A DNA stretch of 6,866 nt from Acidobacteriota bacterium (lineage in GTDB: Bacteria; Acidobacteriota; Terriglobia; Acidiferrales; UBA7541). Below are positions 1 through 5,726 of the stretch, piece by piece. Both the position numbers and the translations under genes were made by a program. The notes under the pieces were generated by a model. The model had not been told where the DNA came from and ran no database searches. It worked only from the letters and a program-made list of their open reading frames with translations. Location of the stretch: NCBI GenBank assembly GCA_028876695.1, contig JAGWRH010000378.1, forward strand, positions 1 to 6,866. Reading direction: 5' to 3'. The stretch's first letter is position 1. Each line of letters begins with the position of its first letter.

Positions 1-1284
1 GACTCGACTGACGAAACGCGGGAGGTCGCATCCGCCATCGTGGCGCGCTACGCCGCCATGGGCCATCCCATCGTCTACATCCACCGCACCAATCGCCACG
101 GCTTCAAGGCCGGCGCGCTCGACGCGGGCCTCAACGTCGCCAAAGGCGAGTTCGTCGCCATCTTCGACGCCGATTTCCTGCCTTCGCCGGATTTTCTGCG
201 CCGCACGCTGCCGTATTTCACCGATCCCAAAATCGGCATGGTGCAGGGACGCTGGACCTACTTGAACCGCCATTACTCCGCGCTCACGGAAGTCGAAACG
301 ATTCTGCTCGACGGCCACTTCGTCATGGAGCACGGCGCGCGCTCGCGCAGCAACAGCTTCTTTAACTTCAACGGCACGGCGGGCGTGTGGCGCCGCTGCA
401 CGATCGACGAAGCCGGGGGCTGGCAGCACGACACCCTCACCGAGGACACCGACCTTTCCTACCGCGCCCAGTTGCGCGGCTGGCATTTCCTGTATCTGCC
501 CGAAATTGACTGCCCCTCCGAGCTGCCAGTCGAAATGAACGCCTTCAAGTCGCAGCAGGCGCGCTGGGCGAAGGGCCTGATGCAAACGGCCAAAAAAGTC
601 CTTCCGCAGGTCTTGCGATCGGACGAGCCGGCCGCCCGCAAGGCCGAGGCCTTCTTCCATCTCACCGCCAACATCAGCTATCCGCTGATGGTCTTCCTCT
701 CGATCATTCTGCTTCCCGCGATGATCGTCCGGTTTTATCAGGGCTGGTTTCAGGTGATGTTGATCGATTTCCCGCTTTTCGTCGCCTCCAGCTGCTCAAT
801 CTCCTCGTTTTACCTCGCCGCCGAACGCGCCCTGTACCCGAAAACTTGGAAGCGCACGTTTTGGTACTTGCCGGTCGTGATGGCCGTGGGCATCGGACTC
901 TCGGTGAAGAACGCCCTGGCGGTGGTGGAAGCGATCTTCGGCGTCAAATCCGAATTTGTGCGGACGCCGAAGTACCGCGTCGAATCCGGCGCTCTCCGGC
1001 GCGATTCCTGGGTGAAGAAGAGCTATCGCAAGCGTCCCGGCCTGATGCCCTTCGTCGAAGTCGGCCTGGGCGTTTACTTCGCGGCGGCGGTGCTTTACGC
1101 GATCCAGAACGAAAATTACGCTACCGTGCCGTTCTTCATTCTGTTCGTTTGGGGTTATCTGTACACTGGCGTGATGTCTCTCGCGCAAACCTACTTCAGC
1201 GGGTTGCGCTTCGGGGCCAGTTCCGCCGCTCCGGTACCGGCCGAAATTCCCGCCGTTGTAGCCGCTACGACCGAACAAACCTGA
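1..1284 (+). CDS. Family 2 glycosyltransferase, cellulose synthase/CslA-like, 5'-truncated by window edge
   Basis: This is a membrane-embedded processive-type glycosyltransferase that would transfer sugars from a nucleotide-sugar onto a growing polysaccharide at the cytoplasmic face. The frame is open from base 1 (427 residues visible) and begins with DSTDET, the remnant of the DDSTD nucleotide-binding motif, so the true start lies upstream and the GTG at 40 is internal. Visible motifs are the metal-binding DAD (residues 56-58), FNGTAG (about 123-128), the catalytic TED (147-149) and QQARW (185-189), the QxxRW signature of cellulose-synthase-like enzymes. Five hydrophobic segments follow, near residues 225-245, 251-275, 287-309, 351-367 and 374-396, then a short Ala/Pro-rich tail. 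No PilZ domain is seen. The motifs resemble the CESA/CslA (glucan or mannan synthase) branch. The polymer made cannot be told from sequence, and no partner gene is visible. It is convergent with the minus-strand operon. Confidence 0.93.
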   Translation, partial: DSTDETREVASAIVARYAAMGHPIVYIHRTNRHGFKAGALDAGLNVAKGEFVAIFDADFLPSPDFLRRTLPYFTDPKIGMVQGRWTYLNRHYSALTEVETILLDGHFVMEHGARSRSNSFFNFNGTAGVWRRCTIDEAGGWQHDTLTEDTDLSYRAQLRGWHFLYLPEIDCPSELPVEMNAFKSQQARWAKGLMQTAKKVLPQVLRSDEPAARKAEAFFHLTANISYPLMVFLSIILLPAMIVRFYQGWFQVMLIDFPLFVASSCSISSFYLAAERALYPKTWKRTFWYLPVVMAVGIGLSVKNALAVVEAIFGVKSEFVRTPKYRVESGALRRDSWVKKSYRKRPGLMPFVEVGLGVYFAAAVLYAIQNENYATVPFFILFVWGYLYTGVMSLAQTYFSGLRFGASSAAPVPAEIPAVVAATTEQT

Positions 1285-1390
1285 CGAGAACTCTTCGAAC
1301 GCCCATCTGCAATCGCGCGTCAGCGTGAACGGACGGAGCTCTGAGTACGGCTCGTATTCCACTACTATGCTTGGAGTTATCGCCGGCGCT

Positions 1391-1423
1391 CAAAAAAAGA
1401 AGGCCCGCTTTTCAGCGGGCCTT
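1391..1423 (-). terminator. Rho-independent terminator, minus strand
   Basis: A perfect 10-bp stem (1400-1409 with 1414-1423, AAGGCCCGCT/AGCGGGCCTT) closes a 4-base loop. On the minus strand it is followed by C and seven T residues (1398-1392). On the plus strand the stem is followed by CAGGGAG, with no T tract, so it is not a good terminator for the glycosyltransferase gene. It would end both the small RNA candidate and read-through from the hydrolase operon. Confidence 0.9.
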
Positions 1424-1475
1424 CAGGGAGAAAGCTCTACGGCCAATGCGCGGATGGCCACAGAAACCTTTCCTC
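1392..1475 (-). ncRNA. Candidate small RNA: long hairpin plus intrinsic terminator
   Basis: This is an approximately 84-nt transcript candidate of unknown family. The -10 element of the promoter at 1482-1510 predicts +1 near 1475. The RNA from there folds as an imperfect hairpin: 1475-1467 and 1466-1455 against 1445-1427, with a GGCCA/UGGCC core (1459-1455 with 1445-1441) and a 9-nt loop (1454-1446). The core is extended by U-G, G-U, U-A, C-G, U-A and U-G pairs. After a two-base bulge (1466-1467) come G-C, three A-U, G-C and G-U pairs, one A-C mismatch and a final G-C. A 3-nt linker leads into the terminator. The 84-nt length is far too short for 6S RNA. The same stretch contains a 12-codon GTG ORF (1461-1423) behind a purine-rich SD-like sequence, so it could instead be a tiny mRNA. 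It could also be the 3' UTR of the upstream gene, whose stop lies 78 bases before the predicted +1. The folding was done by eye. Confidence 0.5.
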
Positions 1476-1481
1476 GACCGC

Positions 1482-1510
1482 AGTCTAGTTACAGCCCAAC
1501 TTTAAGTCAA
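1482..1510 (-). promoter_or_regulatory. Sigma70-like promoter for the small RNA candidate
   Basis: Read on the minus strand, TTGACT (1510-1505) is followed by exactly 17 bases and TAGACT (1487-1482). This matches five of six bases of the -35 consensus and four of six of the -10, with optimal spacing. The same hexamer pair is known from strong rRNA promoters in high-GC bacteria. It lies 43 bases beyond the stop of the 397-residue gene and points into the hairpin/terminator unit, so a separate transcript is more likely than a simple 3' UTR. Confidence 0.55.
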
Positions 1511-1532
1511 GCACGAAAGAAGCCAAAATATC

Positions 1533-1541
1533 TGTGGATAA
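1533..1541 (-). promoter_or_regulatory. Single consensus DnaA-box-like 9-mer
   Basis: The minus strand reads TTATCCACA, the canonical high-affinity DnaA box. It sits 11 bases past the stop of the 397-residue gene and 22 bases upstream of the -35 element of the small RNA promoter. I found no second copy nearby and no AT-rich unwinding region, so this is not an origin. It could be a DnaA binding site acting on the promoter, or chance. Confidence 0.25.
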
Positions 1542-1552
1542 GTCTTGCGCAA

Positions 1553-2746
1553 TCAACGAAATAGGCGGAGTGCGATCCTTTCCGGTAGATTCTTCTCCAC
1601 TTCGCCCAGCTTAATCCTTGGGCCGCTACGATCATAAAAGTCGTCTGGGTTGATAGGCTTACTGGAAAGTCCCAGCTGAATAACTTCCATGTTTCTCGCC
1701 CGGTCAAACACTTTCCCTGGCAGTATGCGCTTCACCGCCAGCCGAAAGCCGCCAAAAGCGAGACCAGCGACGAGCGAGAATGCGCAAATAATGCCCGTTC
1801 CGACGATCGTCCCCACCACGATCGTCCCGATATCCGCCTGTTTGCTTTTCGGAGCGGGCTCATTCCACGTCAGAACTTCCGTGTTCTGCACCTCGTCCAG
1901 CAGCGCGCGCCCCTCTGCGTCCGTGGGCGCCCCCGCAACAATGGCTAGCGTTGTGATCAACCGCTTGGCGTACAGGGGCGAACCATTGCCCGGCTTCGAT
2001 CCATTCACGTTGAATTTTCCTGCCAGTTGTTCGAGGGTTTGAATGGCGATTTGCGGGGTCGGCAGATCGATCAGCAATATCGTGGCTTCGCTGTTCGCCA
2101 GACGGTAGCGCGCCAGTTCCGCCTCGGCGCCGTTCGAGAATCCCACGGAGCCGCCAATGGGCAGCGGGAAGAATTGGTCTAACGTCCGCGGCCCGAGCAC
2201 ATACCTATCCGTCCCCGCCACCATCTGTTTTGCCGGAAGCTGCTCCCACAACGTAGGCAGCGCGCCCTGCTCCGCGTGCGCTGAAACGCTCTGAAGCAGA
2301 GCTTTCAGGTCACCTTGATGCCGGCGGAGATCTTTCCCCTGCACGTCCAAAACTACGTTGCCCGTCAGCAACAAGTCCTGATTTTCGGAAAGGAACGCAT
2401 GTCTCGCCGGCGTGGAAGGCTCCATGCCCGGCGTTCGCAGGTACGTCAGCAGACCGTACGCTCCGCTCGGGTCCTTCATCCGGTAAACGTTGACCCGCAG
2501 AGAATCGGCGCCTTTTTCGTAACTGCCGCTCTCACCTGAGACGAATCCGTACTCCGAAACTGCGGCCGACTGCTGCCGCGCCGTGGTGCCGGCTTGCGTG
2601 CGCGTTGGCTTCATCGAGAGCTGCGAAAGTCCCGGCTGCACCGTGCCGGACCAGCCGGCGAATGAAGACGGCAGTATCTGCTGCGCCTCTGCAGCAATCG
2701 CTGCCGCACAAAGTACAATCAAAATGAGAAGGGTTATTCGGCGCAT
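1553..2746 (-). CDS. Secreted/membrane-anchored protein of unknown function (resembles acidobacterial DUF6599-type proteins)
   Basis: This 397-residue protein has no function I can name. The N-terminus is a clear Sec signal peptide (basic MRR, then a hydrophobic run, probable cleavage after AEA at residue 21). The following roughly 280 residues are a soluble extracytoplasmic region. It contains the segments FAGWSG near the start, then YEKGADSLRVNVYRMKDPSG and a stretch around LGPRTL, a layout I associate from memory with the acidobacterial family DUF6599. One transmembrane helix covers about residues 306-335 and is followed by a basic segment and a roughly 60-residue tail that would lie in the cytoplasm. 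The ATG start is preceded by AGG (2751-2753) at a short 4-base spacing. The gene starts 27 bases after the amidase stop, which suggests co-transcription and an envelope role linked to peptidoglycan turnover. That role is inferred from context only. Confidence 0.85.
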   Translation of the reverse strand: MRRITLLILIVLCAAAIAAEAQQILPSSFAGWSGTVQPGLSQLSMKPTRTQAGTTARQQSAAVSEYGFVSGESGSYEKGADSLRVNVYRMKDPSGAYGLLTYLRTPGMEPSTPARHAFLSENQDLLLTGNVVLDVQGKDLRRHQGDLKALLQSVSAHAEQGALPTLWEQLPAKQMVAGTDRYVLGPRTLDQFFPLPIGGSVGFSNGAEAELARYRLANSEATILLIDLPTPQIAIQTLEQLAGKFNVNGSKPGNGSPLYAKRLITTLAIVAGAPTDAEGRALLDEVQNTEVLTWNEPAPKSKQADIGTIVVGTIVGTGIICAFSLVAGLAFGGFRLAVKRILPGKVFDRARNMEVIQLGLSSKPINPDDFYDRSGPRIKLGEVEKNLPERIALRLFR

Positions 2747-2773
2747 CGTACCTGGAAACCCGATACTTTTATT

Positions 2774-4825
2774 TTACTTTGCGTTCCCGTCGGACGCTAC
2801 TGCCGCGGCCGCTTCCAGCGGAACCATCGATGGGCGGGTAGATGCAATCTTCTGCTTGTCGTACGTGAGGCTATTCATGCTTTTCAGGTATGCGGCCATG
2901 CCCCGGTACAACCCCGTAGCGATTCGTTCCCGCCGCTCGGGATTCCGCATCATGCGCTCGTCCGTCGGATTACTCAGGAAGGAAATTTCGGCAAGCACCG
3001 AGGGCATATTCGCGCCGATCAACACCACAAACGGGGCCTTTTTCACGCCGCGATTCCGTTCGCTGCGGCTCACCAGTTGCAGCCGTTCGGAAAGCGAACT
3101 CTGCACGTCTCCCGCAAGCTCTTTCGATTCCTCGATTTTGTCGTTGCGCGCAATCTTCTTCAGCAGGTCTGGCAGGTCGTGCTCCGCCTCTTCCGAAGTG
3201 GCGTTTTCGCGCGCCGCCACCTTCATCGCTTCCGGCGAGGTGGCAAAATTCAAATAATACGTCTCGATGCCGCGCGCCTGCGGATCGGGACTGGAATTCG
3301 CGTGGATGGAAATAAAGAGATCCGCATGCGCCTGGTTCGCGATCGAGGTGCGTTGCTCCAGCGGCACGAACACATCCGTTCGCCTCGTGTAAATCACCTG
3401 TGCGCCGGGAAGCCGTTGCTCGATGATGCGCCCCAGCCGCAACGCCACATCCAGGCAAACGTCCTTTTCTTGCAAGCCATCCGGCCCAATCGTGCCGGTG
3501 TCATGGCCGCCGTGACCGGGATCGATCACGATCGTGCGCACTTTCAAGCCGAGCACGCGCGCGAGCGATCGTTGGCCGTCACGCGTGGGCGGAGGCGCAA
3601 CCGGCTGCGCGTCCGCCGCTGCTGCTGTCTCCGGTCCGAAGGGCGAGCGGCGCGTCGCCACTTTTTCGGCCGCAATCGCTGCGCCTCCCCGCGTCTCGGG
3701 CGCGCTCTGCCGCGCTCCGCGGGCATTCACCGCCATTGTCTCGCGGGACGCCTGCGTTGCCGATGCTCGACTGCTCAGATCTCTCGCCATATAGTCGTCC
3801 GGCGGCTTCGGCGCGGGCTGCCGGGCCACTTCCGCGTTCGGCGCTTTGTCAGGGTGCGGCTCGCGCACCTCGATCACCAGCCGGTACGGTTTCCCCATCA
3901 GATATGCCGAGTAGTCGTTCGCGCCGTTCACATCCAGCACAATGCGCACCACGCCCTGGCGATTCTGCGCCACGCGCACGGATTTCAGCAGCCCGCCGGT
4001 GACATCCGTCGCGCGGCTCGCGAATTTCGGATTCAGATCGGCCTTATACAGGTCGAAGTAAATTCGGTCGGGCGAAGAAATGCGCGCCGCCGTAAACCGG
4101 ATGGTGTCGCTCAGGCCCACGATCAGCCGCGTTGCGCTTTCCGCGTTCCACGTGCGGATGCCGGTCACCTGAGCCGGGTCGCCATCCGAAACGCGCGGGG
4201 ATAATTTCTGGCCCTGCAACAGGGGCAATTGAAGATCTCGACCGGACGGATTCGGCTGCGCTGGTTGGCTTGCGATGGGGCTCGCCGTATCGCGCAAATC
4301 GGCCAGCACTTCGCGCGCTTTTTCAGAATGCGGAAATAGCTTGAGATATTGCTTATACGTCGCTTGCGCGTCCAGCGGCTTCTGCAGGTCGTCTTTTTGG
4401 ATCGTGGCGATCGCCAATAGCGCAGAGCCGCGATAGCGGCTGCCTGGATACTGCTTCAATAAGAATCGGTACGCTCCGATCGCATCGCCATAATGCTTCG
4501 CGTCATACAGCCTGCCCATGTCTTCGTAGAGTTCGCCCTCGGCCATCAGCGCCGCCGTGCAGTCTTCCGAATCCGGCGTGATCAAATAGACCTTGTGATA
4601 CGCATCGACCGTCTTCTTGTAATCCGCCAGCGAGCGGTCTTTCTCGAGCAAGCCCTCGAGCATGGTCCGCATGGTAACAGCCCGGGCGAACTGATCGCGC
4701 GCATCGGACATTTCATCGGCGCGCGCGCACGCGGGCAGACACAACGAAAATATCAGCGCGAACCCGGCGATTACCAGGAGGCGTTGCGCGGCGGATTGTG
4801 GCGAGGTGGATGCGCTCAGTTTCAT
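2774..4825 (-). CDS. N-acetylmuramoyl-L-alanine amidase, TPR-like + AMIN + Amidase_3 (AmiC-like)
   Basis: This 683-residue zinc amidase (EC 3.5.1.28) cleaves the bond between MurNAc and L-Ala of peptidoglycan in the periplasm. Regions in order: signal peptide (about 1-36; LPAC at 30-33 could be a weak lipobox); two or three TPR-like helical repeats similar to the BamD/YbgF style (about 63-178); an AMIN domain (about 218-322) that in this family targets the septum or cell wall; a disordered Ala/Pro/Arg-rich linker (about 323-425); and Amidase_3 (about 429-648). Zinc ligands are H438 (DPGHGG), E453 and H508 (SIHAN), and the catalytic Glu is E613 (LAEISF). An insert around 528-582, including ARENAT, corresponds to the regulatory helix that blocks the site in division amidases until an activator binds. 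The ATG at 4825 is chosen because it overlaps the transglycosylase stop as ATGA and begins a good signal peptide; the frame is open 50 codons further, inside the upstream gene. The protein is much longer than E. coli AmiC (about 417 residues). Confidence 0.93.
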   Translation of the reverse strand: MKLSASTSPQSAAQRLLVIAGFALIFSLCLPACARADEMSDARDQFARAVTMRTMLEGLLEKDRSLADYKKTVDAYHKVYLITPDSEDCTAALMAEGELYEDMGRLYDAKHYGDAIGAYRFLLKQYPGSRYRGSALLAIATIQKDDLQKPLDAQATYKQYLKLFPHSEKAREVLADLRDTASPIASQPAQPNPSGRDLQLPLLQGQKLSPRVSDGDPAQVTGIRTWNAESATRLIVGLSDTIRFTAARISSPDRIYFDLYKADLNPKFASRATDVTGGLLKSVRVAQNRQGVVRIVLDVNGANDYSAYLMGKPYRLVIEVREPHPDKAPNAEVARQPAPKPPDDYMARDLSSRASATQASRETMAVNARGARQSAPETRGGAAIAAEKVATRRSPFGPETAAAADAQPVAPPPTRDGQRSLARVLGLKVRTIVIDPGHGGHDTGTIGPDGLQEKDVCLDVALRLGRIIEQRLPGAQVIYTRRTDVFVPLEQRTSIANQAHADLFISIHANSSPDPQARGIETYYLNFATSPEAMKVAARENATSEEAEHDLPDLLKKIARNDKIEESKELAGDVQSSLSERLQLVSRSERNRGVKKAPFVVLIGANMPSVLAEISFLSNPTDERMMRNPERRERIATGLYRGMAAYLKSMNSLTYDKQKIASTRPSMVPLEAAAAVASDGNAK
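4822..4825 (-). other. ATGA stop/start overlap coupling transglycosylase and amidase
   Basis: On the minus strand the transglycosylase TGA (4824-4822) overlaps the amidase ATG (4825-4823). The only SD-like sequence upstream is GGUGG (4843-4839), 13 bases from the ATG and rather distant. Terminating ribosomes therefore probably re-initiate here, which fixes the amidase start and ties the two enzyme levels together. Confidence 0.8.
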
Positions 4826-5541
4826 TCGTTCGTGAAAACCACCGATCCGTCCGCTTCCACTTCCCGGCGCACCGGCTTCTTGCGGAACCCGGTTAGCGTC
4901 GAGGGGTGGTCCACGTCGGACCGGAAGTATGCGTTGGTCACCTTCCGCACGTACCGTCGCGTTTCCGGATACCACGGAACGCCGCCACTCGCGTCCACGG
5001 CTCCTGGCCCGGCGTTATACGCCGCCAGCGATCTCTTCAAATCGCCGTGATACCGATCGAGCAGCTCCTTCAGGTACGCCGTCCCGCCCTCGATGTTCTG
5101 GGCCGGATCGTAAGGATCGCCAACGCCGAATCGTTCTGCCGTCGATGGAACCAGTTGCATCAGGCCCATCGCTCCCTTGCGCGAAAGCGCGTATGGGTTC
5201 CAATTGGACTCCGTGGTGATCACCGCTTTCACCAGTGCGGGATCCAAGTCGTGCCGTTCCGCGGCTTGGCGGACGATTTGGTCCAGCTCTGGGTCGGATA
5301 CCGCAGCCGACCCGCTGGTTGCCTCGTCGCTTCCGTAGCCTGCGGTGTGACCCGAAAGCGCCGCCGAAGGAGAACTTATAGTACTCCTATGTCGGTCTTT
5401 CGGTGAATCCCCGTTGACGAAAACGGTTTTCCCGTCTCCGCCCACGGAGGCCACGATCTGGGCGCAAGTCGAGTATGGCAGCGAAAACCAGATCCCCGCC
5501 ATCATTGCAAGCGCGATGGTAGCAGTCCGTTTCACTGGCAC
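4822..5541 (-). CDS. Lytic transglycosylase, SLT domain family 1
   Basis: This 239-residue exported muramidase-like enzyme cuts the MurNAc-GlcNAc bond of peptidoglycan with formation of 1,6-anhydroMurNAc. A signal peptide occupies residues 1-27 (cleavage near TCA|QI). A Ser/Gly-rich linker leads to the SLT domain (about 84-205) with catalytic E111 in TESNWNP, the GLMQLVP motif (126-132), AYNAGPGAV (174-182) and the closing PETRRYV. All key residues are present. The start is GTG at 5541, preceded by AGGGG (5551-5555) at 9 bases. A second in-frame GTG two codons later (5535) would also give a basic signal peptide but lies farther from the SD. Short DGxxVFxN motifs occur at both ends of the mature protein. 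The stop overlaps the amidase start by four bases, so the two hydrolases are probably made together. The gene follows the structured leader RNA. Confidence 0.92.
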   Translation of the reverse strand: MPVKRTATIALAMMAGIWFSLPYSTCAQIVASVGGDGKTVFVNGDSPKDRHRSTISSPSAALSGHTAGYGSDEATSGSAAVSDPELDQIVRQAAERHDLDPALVKAVITTESNWNPYALSRKGAMGLMQLVPSTAERFGVGDPYDPAQNIEGGTAYLKELLDRYHGDLKRSLAAYNAGPGAVDASGGVPWYPETRRYVRKVTNAYFRSDVDHPSTLTGFRKKPVRREVEADGSVVFTNE

Positions 5542-5690
5542 TCGCTCGTACCCCTGGGAAGGCAGAACGCTTCTTCACTCACGAACGAAACAGCTTAGGT
5601 ATGGCCGTCAGGAACCGACGGCCCGCCCCGGTGAACCGGGGCGCTCACGCCGGACGGAATGGCGAATATCCGGCGTAAGTTTCTGGCGCG
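5542..5690 (-). ncRNA. Structured 5' leader of the hydrolase operon (candidate cis-regulatory RNA, family unknown)
   Basis: This is the untranslated leader between the promoter at 5697-5726 and the transglycosylase GTG. Three perfect hairpins lie almost back to back. P2 pairs 5676-5669 with 5654-5647 (ACGCCGGA/TCCGGCGT, 14-base loop). P3 pairs 5643-5636 with 5631-5624 (CGCCCCGG/CCGGGGCG, loop UUCA). P4 pairs 5623-5617 with 5609-5603 (GGCCGUC/GACGGCC, loop GGUUCCU). P3 and P4 touch with no spacer. A closing stem P1 can form between GAAACUUA (5683-5676) and UAAG-CUG-UUUC (5597-5587), giving a four-way junction of about 97 nt. No T tract follows any hairpin, so none is a canonical terminator. 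I could not match it to a riboswitch consensus I remember. It may be a riboswitch, a protein-binding leader or a stability element. Pairings were found by eye. Confidence 0.55.
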
Positions 5691-5696
5691 GTGGGG

Positions 5697-5726
5697 ATTA
5701 TAGGGAACGGTCTAGTATGGAGTAAA
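5697..5726 (-). promoter_or_regulatory. Sigma70-like promoter overlapping the alaS stop codon
   Basis: On the minus strand TTTACT (5726-5721; four of six consensus bases) is followed by 18 bases and a perfect TATAAT (5702-5697). The TAA of this -10 element is the alaS stop codon. The expected start is near 5692-5689, which leaves a leader of about 150 nt before the transglycosylase. It would uncouple the hydrolase genes from alaS transcription. Confidence 0.55.

Noticed and set aside
796..1362. Minus-strand 188-codon ORF opposite the glycosyltransferase
   Set aside because: It is a shadow of the real gene in GC-rich DNA, with Arg/His/Gly-rich translation and no recognisable domain; the same applies to the plus-strand 375-codon ORF opposite the amidase (3077-4204).
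1400..1423. Bidirectional terminator that also ends the glycosyltransferase gene
   Set aside because: The plus strand has no T tract after the stem; only the minus-strand orientation qualifies.
1391..1475. 6S RNA
   Set aside because: The candidate is under half the usual length and lacks the large central bubble.
1325..1564. Plus-strand 79-codon ORF in the convergent gap
   Set aside because: It runs through the terminator stem and the minus-strand promoter, has low-complexity translation and no clear SD.
4826..4975. Upstream extension of the amidase to a start at 4975
   Set aside because: It lies inside the transglycosylase SLT coding region in another frame, lacks a signal peptide, and the ATGA-coupled start at 4825 fits better.
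5587..5683. Leader RNA as a tRNA, or as a ydaO, GEMM (c-di-GMP) or SAM-I riboswitch
   Set aside because: Stem lengths do not fit a tRNA, and the conserved core motifs I remember for those riboswitches (such as GGGGUGAAUC or GACGCAAAGC) are not present.
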